From the NCBI RefSeq assembly GCF_050003625.1, contig NC_134398.1:200874583-200938582 (forward strand): a stretch of 64,000 bases of DNA. Reading direction: 5' to 3'. Of this stretch, positions 24,311 through 35,640 are shown piece after piece. The DNA is from Haematobia irritans (taxonomy: Eukaryota > Arthropoda > Insecta > Diptera > Muscidae). Position 1 is the stretch's first letter; every line of letters begins with the position of its first letter. The translations under genes were made by a program, and so were the position numbers. The notes under the pieces are model-generated. The model saw nothing but the letters and a program-made list of their open reading frames with translations. It did not search any database and was not told the DNA's origin.

Positions 24311-24626
24311 GCCAACGTGGTGCAATGGTTAGCATGCCCGCCTTGCATACACAAGGTCGTGGGTTCGATTCCTGCTTCGACCGAACACCAAAAAGTTTTT
24401 TCAGCGGTGGATTGTCCCACCTCAGTAATGCTGGTGACATTTCTGAGGGTTTTAAAAGATTATCTAAGTGGTTTCACTGCAATGTGGAACGCCGTTCGGA
24501 CTCGGCTATAAAAAGGAGGTCCCTTGTCATTGAGCTTAACATGGAATCGGGCAGCACTCAGTGATAAGAGAGAAGTTCACCAATGTGGTATCACAATGGA
24601 CTGAATAGTCTAAGTGAGCCTGATAC
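24311..24626 (+). mobile_element. tRNA-derived SINE, copy 2 (3' truncated)
   Basis: The head is the most complete of the three: box A TGGTGCAATGG, an anticodon-like stem CCTTG/CAAGG around CATACA, and box B GGTTCGATTCC (perfect consensus). The body matches the other copies to GTGAGCCTGATAC and then breaks into minisatellite (AAAATGTCTACAGG), so the usual CGGGCTGCCACCTAACC tail is missing. Frames at 24317-24511 and 24325-24564 are translations of the SINE, not genes. Confidence 0.87.
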
Positions 24627-27600
24627 AAAATGTCTACAGGAAAAAAGTTTACAAAAATTTTCTATGGAAATAAAATTTTACAAAAATGTTTCATAGAAAT
24701 AAAATTTTGCACGAATTTTCTATTGTAATTAAAATTTTGAAAACATTTTCTTAAATATAAAATAAAATTGTACAAACTTTTCACAAAAATTACAAAAATT
24801 TTGTATAGAAATAAAATTTTGCAAAAATTTTCTATAGAAATAAAATTTTGCAAAAATTTCCTATAGAAATATAATATTGAGAAAATTTTTGTCAATGTTT
24901 TATTTCTATAGATTCTACAGATTTTGTCACAATTGTATACAGAAATAAAATTTTAAACAATTTCTATGGAAATTAACTTTTGACAAAATTTTCTATAGAA
25001 ATAAAATTTTGACAAAATTTTCTATAGAAATAAAATTTTGACAACATTTTCTATAGAAATAAAATTTTGACAAAATTTTCTGTAGAAATACAAGTTTTAT
25101 AAAAATTTGCTATCGATATATACAAATTAAATAAAAGTTTAAAAATATTTTCTATAGAAATAGCATTTTGCACAAATAAAATTTGCAAAAAATTTGAGAA
25201 AATTTTCTATAAAAATAGACATTTACAAAAAATGTCTATAGGAAAAAAGTTTACAAAAATTTTCTATGGAAATAAAATTTTACAAAAATGTTTCATAGAA
25301 ATAACATTTTGCACGAATTTTCTATTCTAAATAAAATTTTGAAAACATTTTCTTTAAATATTAAAGAAAATTTTTGTAAAAAGTTCTGCAAACTTTTTAC
25401 AAAAATTACAAAAATTTTGTATAGAAATAAAATTTTGCAAAAATTGTCTGTAGAAATAAAATTTTGCAAAAATTTCCTATAGAAATATAATATTGAGAAA
25501 TTTTTTGTCGATATTTTTTTTCTATAGATTCTATAGATTTTGTCACAATTGTGTACAGAAATAAAATTTTAAAAAATTTCTATGGAAATGAACTTTTGAC
25601 AAAATTTTCTATAGAAATAAAATTTTGACAAAATTTTCTATAGAAGTAAAATTTTGACAAAATTTTCTATAGAAATAAAATTTTGACAAAATTTTCTATA
25701 GATATAAAATTTTGACAAAAATTTCTATAGAAATAAAATTTTTGACAAAATTTTCTGTAGAAATAAAATTTTGACAAAATTTTCTATAGAAATACAATTT
25801 TGACAACATTTTCTAACGAAATAAAATTTTGCACAATTTTTCTATAGAAATAAAATCTTGACAAATATTTCTATATTTCTAATAGAATTTTGACAAAGTT
25901 TTCAACAAAATCTGTAGATATAAAATTTTTCAAAAATTTTCTAAAGAAATAAATTTTTATTTTAATTATCGATAGTAAATAAAATTGTGTACAAAAAAAT
26001 AACAATATTTTTTATAGAAATAAAATGTTGACAAACTTTTCTATAAATATAATTTCGACAAAATTTTCTATAGATATAAAATTTTGACAAAATTTTCTAT
26101 AGAAATAACATTTGACAAATATTTCTATTGAAATAAAATTTTCAAAAAATTTTTAAAGACATAAATATTTGCAAAAAAAAAGTGACAATATTTTTATAGA
26201 AATAAAATTTTCTAAAGACATACATTTTTGGAAAAAATTACAATATTTTTATAGAAATAAAATTTTGATAAAATTTTCTATAAATATTATTTCGACAACA
26301 TTTGCCATTGGAATAGAATTTTGACAAATTTTTCTTTAAAAATAAAATTTTGACAAAATTTTCTATACAAATAAAATTTTAACAAAATTTTCTATACTAA
26401 TAAAATTTTGACAAAATTTTCTAAAGAAATAAAATTTTGCAAAAACTTTCTACATAAATGATCATTTTGAAACAATTTTCTATAGAAATACAATTTTTAT
26501 AAAAATTTGCTATCGATATAAAAATTTTGCACAAATTTTTCTATAAAAATAAAATTTGCAAACATTTTAAAAAAAGAAATAAAATTTCTATAGTAATAAA
26601 ATTTTGCACAAATTAAATAAAAGTTTACAAATATTTTCGATAGAAATAAAATTTTGCACAAATAGAATTTGCAAAAATTTTTCTATAGAAATAAACGTTT
26701 ACAAAAAGTGACGATAGGAAAAAAGTTTACAAAAATTTTCTATGGATATAAACTTTTGCAAAATCTTTCTATAGAAATAAAATTTTGCAAAAATGTTCTA
26801 TAGGAATATAATATAGAGAAAATTTTTATCTATATTTTATTTCTTTAGATTCTATACATTTTGTCACAATTGTGTACAGAAATAAAATTTTAAAAAATTT
26901 CTATGGAAACTATTGACAAAATTTTCTATGGAAATAAAATTTTGAGAAAATTTTCTATGGAAATAAAATTTTGACAAAATTTTCTATAGAAATAAAATTT
27001 TAACAACATTTTCTATCGAAATAAAATTTTGCACAAATTTTCTATAGAAATAAAATGTTGACAATTAATTTCTATATTTCTAATAGAATTTTGACAAAAT
27101 TTTCAACAAAATTCTATAGATATAAAATTTTTCAAAAATTTTCTAAAGAAAAAAATTTTTGCAAAAATTGTCGATAGTAAATAAAATTTTGTAAAACAAA
27201 TACATTTTTTTTTTATGGAAATAAAATTTTGACAAAATTTTCTATAGAAATAAAATTTTAACAAAATTTTCTATAGAAATAAAATTTTGACAAAATTTTC
27301 TATAGAAATTAAATTTTGAAAACAATTTCTATAGAAATAACATTTTGACAAATATTTCTGTTGAAATACAGTTTTGACAAAATTTTCAACAAATTTCTAT
27401 AGAAATAAAATTTTTCAAAATTTTTGCAAAAAAAAAATACAATATTTTTTATAGAAATAAAATTTTTCAAAAATTTTCTAAAGACATACATTTTTGCAAA
27501 AAAAAAAAATACAATATTGTTATAGAAATAAAATTTTGATAACATTTTCTATAAATATAATTTCGACAACATTTGCCATTGGAATAGAATTTTGACAAAA

Positions 27601-27720
27601 TTTTCGATAGAAATAAAAGTGTGGAAAAATTTCTTTAGGAATAAAATTTCTCAAAAAAAATTTCTCGATAATAATAAAATTTTGCAAAAATTTTCTGTAG
27701 AAAAAAATTTAAATTTTCTT
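24627..27720 (+). repeat. Minisatellite array with nested higher-order repeats
   Basis: The block right after the SINE is duplicated about 600 bp downstream (AAGTTTACAAAAATTTTCTA near 24646 and 25248) and again in shorter form near 26724. The irregular segment GAGAAAA to GTGTACAG seen at 6.8-8.9 kb recurs at 24879, 25495 and 26816. Later units are diverged, with ATTTTGACAAATATTTCTAT variants. Frames at 24662-24895, 25288-25482 and 27309-27545 are artefacts. Confidence 0.93.
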
Positions 27721-29220
27721 TAAAATAAACCTAATATTTTACATTATTTATAATACTCGGATTTCGAATATTTTTTTGTTATTGCTAAAAATGTCTAATT
27801 TTATTTGAATATAATCTCCTTTTCTTGTATTTCCTTATGAAATGCGTCATATTTCTGTGGCAGCTTTGTATTATTGTTTTGACTTTAGAATTGAAGTGTT
27901 TTGTTTAGCTTCTTGTTATGATTTATTTTTCAACAAATCTCAAAAAAAAGTTGCAAAAAATAACACAAAATTAAACAAATCCCATGAGGACAGACACCGG
28001 AGGACTGTTATTGTATGCTTCATAGTCATATGATTTCTCGAAACTAAAAAAAAAAACAAAAAAACGAAACAAATCTGCCGGGAAAATTCAGGCAATATGA
28101 GAATGTAAACAAAATTCCACCATAAACAACAGTAAAAAGCTTATTATTATGACAATACAGGCAATGCGAATATCATTTGCATCTTGATGGGATAAACGGT
28201 TGAATGAAGGAGAACTGGAGGGTAGCTTGAATGGATGCAGTTACGACTTTTTTTGTTTTTCTTTTTTTTTATTTAGCAAAAATGAGACTTTGAATTATAT
28301 TCGTATGTATTCACCAACGTTTGCATAAAGTAAATAAAGCAAAAATTGTTTTCCAATGTTATGCTGACTCTTAAGTTTTTGTGAATGAGGGCGGGATGTT
28401 TTTTTTTTGTTTTTTTTATTTTTATTTGTATAGACTATGTCGTGAAGAATTTATGACGAATATTTTTGCCAACTAAAAATTTTTCTTAGGTTTTTTGTTA
28501 GTATTTTTTTTTAGTTTCAATAACGACTTATTGATGGTTTTATGAGTTTCCAACAAGGGATTGTAATCTAAATCAAAATGTTTACTTGTCCAAAGTTCGA
28601 CTTTGTAAAAATATGGAAAAGTAAAGTTTTTGAATTTTTCGAAATTTGAAAAAGTCGAATTTTGAAGTTTTCAAAAAATGATTTTTCCAAAAATTAAAAA
28701 AATTCAATTTTTTTTTAAAATTTTTATCTTCTTCGTTTTTGGCTATATTTACTAATCCATCTTTTTCTTCTATTTGCAGGTATGCATTTTATATAAATAA
28801 ACATTTTGTTTGACAACGTTACAGGTAAAAATTATATTTTTAGTCGTATCTATTAAAAAATACCCTTGGATATATTTTATATAAATGCACTCTAGCCAGA
28901 GTAAAATCAGGTATAGCTAGGCTTGTCTAAATTGGTAATTGACATTTTTTTTTCATTTTTCTGATAGCAAATTTAATTCTGCTAGAGCTTAGCAAATTTA
29001 ATTTTTATATATATTTTTAAAAGGGTTCAATGGTTTTAATTTGTTTGAATCTCATATTTTCATACATCGAAAATAATAATAATAATTTTTAGGAATAATA
29101 TAATTGCCTCTTTTTTTTAACGGTGACAGATTATTATAAAAGCAAATATATTTTTCTGGTAAACAATTTTTTATGTTTTTTTTTTAATTTATAATAATTA
29201 AAAAAGCCAGAGTATTTGTG
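27721..29220. other. AT-rich spacer
   Basis: Homopolymer-rich sequence with no recognised gene. The 63-codon frame at 27842-28033 has no known motif. Confidence 0.6.
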
Positions 29221-30905
29221 TTATAGGTTTATTTTTGGTCCTTCGACTTGATCTCTAAGACGATTGCACATGCGTACACTTTTGACAGACATCTAAAATT
29301 TCGTTGCTATAAAAAAATCTTAAAATTCCTTTGCCATAGGTTAGGTTAGGTGGCAGCCCGATGTATCAGGCTCACTTAGACTATTCAGTCCATTGTGATA
29401 CCACATTGGTGAACTTCTCTCTTATCACTGAGTGCTGCCCGATTCCATGTTAAGCTCAATGACAAGGGACCTCCTTTTTATAGCCGAGTCCGAACGGCGT
29501 TCCACATTGCAGTGAAACCACTTAGAGAAGTTTTGAAACCCTCAGAAATGTCACCAGCATTACTAAGGTGGGATAATCCACCGCTGAAAAACTTTTTGGT
29601 GTTCGGTCGAAGCAGGAATCGAACCCACGACCTTGTGTATGCAAGGCGGGCATGCTAACCATTGTATCACGGGGGCTCCCTTTGCCATAAAAAAACTTTC
29701 GGAAAATGTTTTCGCTATAAAAATTTTCTGAGACTATTTTTTTTAGCTATAAAAATATTTTCAGAATTTTTTTTATAGAGAAAATACTGAAAACACTTAT
29801 TTTTCATTAAAAAAAAAATCTGAAAATTTTTTTTCTATAGGATTTTTTTTTTAAAATTCCTGTTCTATAACAATTTCTAAGTTTTGACAAAATTTCTGGC
29901 AATTTCTTTGCTCTAAAAATTTCTTTGGTTTATTTTTGGTCCTTCGACTTGATGTGTAAGACGATTGCACATGCATAAACTTTTAAAATTTCATTGCTAT
30001 ATTTTCTTTAAATTCATTTCTGAAAATGTTTTCTTTATAAAAAATTTTCTGAAACAATTTTTCTTAGCTAAAACATTTTTCTGAACATTTCTTTGCTTTA
30101 AATAGCTATAAAATATTTTTGTTTGCCTTAAAAATTTTTCAGAAATGTGTGTGTGTGTTTTTTTGTTTGTTTTTTTTTTTTGTATAGGGAAAATACTGCA
30201 TTTTTTATAGGTAAAATACTGCATTAAAAAATTCTGGAAATTTATTTTCTATAGGAATTTGTTTTTTAAAATTCCTTTACTATAACAATTTCTAAGCCAT
30301 GACTAATTTTCTGGCAATTTTTGTGCTCTTAAAATTTCTTTGGTCTATTTTTGGTCCTTCAACTTCATCTGTAAGACGATTGCACTTTTAAAATTTCATT
30401 ACTATAATTATTTTTTTTAAATTCATTTCTGAAACTACTTTTCTTAGATATAAAAATTTTTCCGAAAATTTCTTTGCTTAATTTTTTTTTTAATTTTTTT
30501 TATAGGGAATTTTCTAAAAACTTCACTTATTTAAGCAATTTAGTTTAAGAAACTCTTCAAATGTTTTGCTACAAATACTTTGAAAATATATCTTTGCTAT
30601 ATATTTTTTTAAATAAAATAAAAATAATGTTCCTTTCTATAAGAAATTTAGCTTTAAAAAGTATTCCTAATGTCGTTGCTATACATATATCGAGAAAATT
30701 TCATTGCTACCAAAAATCAAAACTATTATTTCTGAATTCTGGATTTTCTGGAAATTTTATAAAAATTCCTTTGCCATAACATTTTTCTAAAAATTACTTA
30801 GCTATGAAAAACTTCTTGCAATGTATTTGCTCTCTGTTATATTTTTGGTCCTTCGACTTGATCTTTAAGATGATTACGCATGCGTAAATGACTTACACTT
30901 TTGAG
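29221..30905. repeat. Degenerate array with TTTTTGGTCCTTCGACTTGA repeats
   Basis: A conserved block (GGTCCTTCGACTTGATCT, then AAGACGATTGCACATGCGTA) occurs at 29237, 29939, 30353 and 30847. Between the copies are degenerate minisatellite-like CTATAAAAATTTTCTGAA units. Removing the 340-bp SINE and its 11-bp target duplication from the first interval reduces it from 702 to 351 bp, closer to the other intervals (414 and 494). The block therefore multiplied before the SINE arrived. Confidence 0.85.
29339..29678 (-). mobile_element. tRNA-derived SINE, copy 3 (full length)
   Basis: A 340-bp copy on the minus strand: head GAGCCCCCGTGATACAATGG, anticodon-like stem, perfect box B GGTTCGATTCC, conserved body, and tail CCACCTAACCTAACC. 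It is flanked by a perfect 11-bp target duplication CCTTTGCCATA (29328-29338 and 29679-29689), typical of LINE-driven retroposition. Box A has drifted (TGATACAATGG, G to A at the third position), so transcription is less certain. It best defines the element's limits. Confidence 0.92.
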
Positions 30906-31639
30906 TGACGTCTCAAATGGAGAAAAAGGTTTAATGTTTTTTTCTTTTTTTTCATTTGCCATTTTTCATGTTTGCAAAAAAGGCCAATAAACTTTAATAT
31001 CATTGACCTTCATATAAAGTAGTAGTTAATAATGAAAATAACAACAAATACGACAACAACTAACATAGCGCAAAAAACATTAACATATAAGCAAAGTTTG
31101 AGTTTAACCCCAATGAACATTATTTAGAAAATAAAAAAACAGACAAACAAAACTACTACATTCAAATATCAAAATAAAAATAAAGTTTAAAATGGCTATA
31201 GAAAAAAATTGTTTCTGTGCCAAGCACAAATTTCTGCCACGCAATTTACAGAAGCCATTCAGTTGCAACAAACGGAGAAGATAGATACAGCTGTGATTTT
31301 AGAAAATGCTAACAAGAAGCTTGCTAGTAGTCAGTGAACTGCTGCCTCATAGACAAAGCCAGATGGAAGTTCTTAGAGAGGTATTATTGATAATTTTCAG
31401 ATAATACCAGTATTTAAGGCCAAACAAGCAGCATCGACAAACCAGATGGTGTCGTTGTTAAGATGATGATGATGACGACGACGGCGATGTGATGGTCTAT
31501 GATTAAAATAAAAGGCTTCATCAATCGAGTCTTCAATTTTTCCTAAGAAATTGATGACGAGCTTATAGCCGACTAAAGCATAAAATTGGAATCTCAATAA
31601 GTGGGGCCAAACTTAATTTTAGTTCTTCAGTTTTTTCTA
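30906..31639. other. Spacer, no recognised gene
   Basis: Non-array sequence. The minus frame 31397-31597 contains a histidine and arginine run from the GATGATGATGATGACGACGA stretch and no domain. Nothing else supported. Confidence 0.55.
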
Positions 31640-32659
31640 GAGTTTTTATGTTTATAGGGGGTTTTTGTATTATTTTCTTTGCTTTAAAAATATTTTGTGA
31701 GCATTTTTTTACTGTAGAAAATTGTGAAAATTTATTTTAAAAAATTCTGAAAATTAATTCAAAAATTTTCAGAAAATTTCGTTGTTATAGAGAAATTTCT
31801 AAAAATTCCTCGGCTACAAAAATTGCAATAAAATTTTTCTCAAAATGTATTTGCTATATAAAAAGTTTCAGAAACTTGTTTTCTTTACATTATAACCAAT
31901 TCTTAAAATTGCTGTATTCAGCATTTTTTTCTAATTTTTTGATTTATATAGAAAACTTTTTGAAAATTTGATTTCTATAGGAAATTTTCTATAAAAATTT
32001 CAATAGGAAATTTTCAGAAAGTATAATTTTTATAGGAAGTTTTCTGAAAATTTCATTTCTATAGAAAATTTTCTAAAAATTTAATTTCTATAAGAAATTT
32101 TCTAAAAATTTCATGTCTATGAAAATTTTCTAAAAATTTAATTTCAATAGGAAATTTTCTGAAAATTTCATTTCTATAAGAAATTTTCTGAAAACTTCAT
32201 TTCTATAGGAAATTTTCTGAAAATTTAATTTCTATAAATTTTTTGAAAATTTAATTTCTATACGAAATTTTCTGAAAATTTCATTTCCATAGAAAATTTT
32301 CTAAAAATTTAATTTCTATAAAAAATTTTCTAAAAATTGCATTTCTAAAAAAAATTTCTAAAAATTTAATTTCCATAGGAAATTTTCTGAAAATTTCATT
32401 TCTAAAAGAAATTCTCTGAAAATTTAATTTCTAAAACAAAAATTTTTAAAAATTTTATTTTTATAAGAATTTTTGTGAAAATTTCTTGTCTATAGGAAAA
32501 TTTGTGAAATTTTCTTTTCTATAGAAAATTTTGTGAAAATTTCTTGTCTATAGGAAATTTTGTGAAAATTTCTTGCCTTTAAGAAATTTTCTGAAAATTT
32601 CATTTCTATAGGAAAATTTCTTGTCTATAGGAAATTTTTTTAAAATATCTTGTCTATAT
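31640..32659 (-). repeat. Minisatellite array, reverse orientation
   Basis: Units read ATTTCTATAGGAAATTTTCT followed by GAAA, the reverse complement of the family seen earlier. Early units (to about 31900) are poorly conserved. Interrupted at 32660 by a LINE and continued after it. Confidence 0.93.
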
Positions 32660-32670
32660 AAAATTTAATT

Positions 32671-33626
32671 ATTTATTTTATTTAAGTCTATGGATATACA
32701 AAAAAATCCTTACAGACTAGCTCGTAAACTAAAAGTAGTAAGATTCTAGTACTTCATTAAATTTTTTCAAAGACATTGATAAGTCTAAATTAAGTTTAGC
32801 ATTTACAGCATTATATTCAAAAAGCGAACGCGTAATGGGCTCATTTCTGGAATAGTTTGTAGTATGAGTAGAGATATAAAAAGTTTCCTTATATCTAAGA
32901 ATATGAATAGGTACCTTAAATTTTATAAGACTTAAAAGAAAAGAAGAATCTATTAAACCAGACACTAGCTTAAATATAAATAAAACAGAACAACGAGACC
33001 GATTATTGACCAATGTATCTAGATGAATAAGTTTGCACCGAGATTCATATGAAGGTAAAGGTGATTGAAAATTAAGAGAAGCAAGACAAGCCTTCAAAAA
33101 TTTCTTTTGAATTCTTTCAATGCGGTTAACATGAACCGAATAGAAAGGATTCCAAACCATGGAAGCATATTCAAGCCTAGACCGAACAAAAGAAATATAT
33201 AGCAATTTCAGTGTGTACGGATTTGTGAAATCTTTAGCATTTCTCATAACGAAAGCTAAGAGAGAATATGACTTAGGAACAATGTAATCAATGTGCAAGT
33301 TAAACGTGAACTTCGAATCAAAAACCACTCCCAAGTCCAAAGTACTTTCAACTCTGCGTAATAAAATGTTATTAATACTATACTCTGATTCAATGGTCAA
33401 TAGACGCCTAGAAAAACGAATGTACGAGCATTTTCCAATATTCAGTTTCAAGCGATTCATTTCACACCAACTATATAGGCGATTAATATCGTCCTGAAGT
33501 TGAGATATGTGATTACTGCAATTAATGGCCGAAAAAACCTTCAAATCGTCCGCATACAAAAGAACATTTCCAAAACGAAAACAAGAACTGATATCATCAA
33601 TGAATAAAACAAAAAGAAGTGGGCCC
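32671..33626 (-). mobile_element. 5'-truncated non-LTR retrotransposon (LINE)
   Basis: A 956-bp insertion into a minisatellite unit, flanked by the 11-bp target duplication AAAATTTAATT (32660-32670 and 33627-33637). On the minus strand it holds the last 300 codons of a reverse transcriptase ORF, a 58-bp 3' UTR (32671-32728) and an A-rich tail AAATAAAATAAAT. Everything upstream of the LGPLLF motif, including the endonuclease and RT fingers, is missing, as in ordinary abortive target-primed reverse transcription. The RT resembles the Jockey/CR1 group; clade assignment needs a tree. Confidence 0.9.
32729..33626 (-). pseudogene. Reverse transcriptase C-terminal fragment of a LINE
   Basis: About 299 residues, uninterrupted. 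It begins with GPLLFVLFIDDI, normally just after the motif B region, then the catalytic YADD (about residues 25-28), the WCEMN and LNIGKC segment (54-67), LDLGVVFD (97-104) and a thumb segment with LEYAS..WNP (152-161). YADD supplies two of the three catalytic aspartates; the first, in motif A, lies in the missing part, so the fragment cannot be active. A complete LINE ORF2 is usually several hundred residues longer. There is no native start: the leucine codon TTG at 33626-33628 spans the insertion junction and borrows two target bases. The absence of stops suggests a fairly recent insertion. The antisense frame 33291-33497 is a shadow. Confidence 0.9.
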
Positions 33627-33637
33627 AAAATTTAATT

Positions 33638-35640
33638 TAATGAAAATTTGTGAAAATTTCATTTCTATAGGAATTTTTTTAAAATTTCTTGTCTATATAA
33701 AATGTAATGAAAATATCTTGTCTATAAGAACTTTTCTCAAAATTTCTTGTCTATAGGAAATTTTGTGAAAATTTCTTGTCTATAGGAAATTTTGTAAAAA
33801 TTTCTTGTCTATAGGAATTTTTTTTTTAAATATCTTTTCTATATAAAATTTAATGAAAATTTCTTGTCTATAAGAACATTTGTGAAAATTTCATTTCTAT
33901 AGGAATTTTTTTTTTTAAATTTCTTATCTATATAAAATTTAATGAAAATAGCTTGTTTATAAGAAATTTTCTCAAAATTTCTTGTCTATAAGAACTTTTC
34001 TCAAAATTTCTTGTCTATAGGACATTTTGTGAAAATTTCGTGTCTATAGGAAATTTTGTGAAAATTTCCTGTCTATAGGAAATTTTGTGAAAATTTCTTG
34101 TCTATAGTAAATTTTGTAAAAATTTCTTGTCTGTAGGAAATTTTGTGAAAAATTGTTGTCTGTGGGAAATTTTCTGAAAATTTCTTGTCTATAGGAATTT
34201 GTGTAAATTTCTTGTCTGTAGGAAAATTTGTGAAATTTTCTTGTCTATATAAAATTTAATGAAAATTTCTTTGTAAAATTTTCTTGTCTATAGAAAATTT
34301 TGTGAAAATTTAATTTTATAGGAAATTTTCAGAAAATTTCATTTCTACAGAAAAATTTTTAAAAATTTCTTGCCAATATAAAATTTAATGAAATTTTCTT
34401 GCTTACAGGAAAATTTGTGAAAATTTAATTTCTATAGGAAATTTTCTTAAAATTTCTTGTCTATATAACATTTAATGAAAATATCTTTTCTATAAGAAAT
34501 TTTCTCAAAATTTCTTGTCTATAAAAAATTTTCTAAACATTTGTCTATAGGAAAATTTGTGAAAATTTCTTGTCTGTAGGAAATTTTGTGAAAAATTGTT
34601 GCCTGTGGGAAATTTTCTGAAAATTTCTTGTCTATAGGAAAATTTGAGACATTTTCTTGTCTATATAAAATTTAATGAAAATTTCTTGTTTATAGGAAAT
34701 TTTCAGAAAATTTCATTTCTATAGGAAATTTTCTGAAAATTTCATTTTAATAGGAAATTGTCTGAACATTTTATTTCTATAGAAAATTTTGTGAAAAATT
34801 GTTGTCTATAGGAAATTTTGTGAAAATTTAATTTTATAGGAAATTTTCGGAAAATTTTTTGTCTAAAGGAAATTTTGTGAAAAATTGTAGTCTGTGGGAC
34901 ATTTTCTCCAAATTCCGTGTGTATAAGAAATTTTCTGAATATATGTTATCTATAGGAAATTTTGTAAAATTTTTTGTCTATAGGAAATTTTGTGAAAATT
35001 TCTTGTCTAAAGGAAATTTTGTGAAAATTTCATTTCTATCGAAAAATTTTGAAAACTTTTATAGGAAATTTTCTGGAAATGTCATTTCTAACTTCATTTT
35101 TATAGAAAATTATCACAAAATTTTATTTCTATAGGAAAAGTCCTAAAAATTTAAATAAATTTTCAGAAAATTTTGTGAAAATTTGTTGTCGATGGGAAAT
35201 TTACTAAAAATTTCTTGTCTGAAAATTTCATTTCTATAGGAAATTTTCTGAAATTTCCATTTCTATAGGAAATTTTCTGAAATTTCCATTTCTATAGGAA
35301 ATTTTCTGAAAATTTCATTTCTGTAGGAAATTTTCGGAAAATTTCATTTCTTTAGGTTATATTCTGAAATTTTCTTGTCTATAGAAAATTTTCTGAAAAT
35401 TGTATTTCTATAGGTAAAATTTAAATTTCGTTTCTATAGAAAAATTTTCTGAAAAATAAGAAATTTTCTGAAAAATAAGAAATTTTCTGAAAAATAAGAA
35501 ATTTTCTGAAAAATTCTTAACTATGAAATGTATTCTTAGAATTTATAAAAAAAGTTTAAAAAAATCTGGAAATATCTTTGCTGTAGAAGTTTTTCTGAAA
35601 TTTTTGATTGTACAGAAAAGTTTCTAAAAATTTCATTTCT
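33638..35640 (-). repeat. Minisatellite array, TTCTTGTCTATAGG subfamily, reverse orientation
   Basis: Reverse complement of the GACAAGAAA subfamily found at 1-2600, here with TTGTGAAAATTTCTTGTCTA units. A four-copy 19-bp tandem run (AAATTTTCTGAAAAATAAG) lies at about 35453-35517. The 91-codon plus frame 34859-35134 is a periodic artefact. Confidence 0.93.

Noticed and set aside
24311..24385. A possible functional tRNA gene (box A and perfect box B with an anticodon-like stem)
   Set aside because: No acceptor stem can be formed between the start (GCCAACG) and the sequence after the T arm, and the region continues into the SINE body.
24317..24564. Two overlapping open frames of 64 and 79 codons
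   Set aside because: They are translations of the tRNA-derived SINE and occur in a corresponding form in SINE copy 1 at 18306-18500.
32729..33628. ATG-initiated reverse transcriptase gene starting at 33628
   Set aside because: The initial codon is TTG, spans the insertion junction and corresponds to an internal leucine of the usual LGPLLF motif, so it is a truncation point and not a start.
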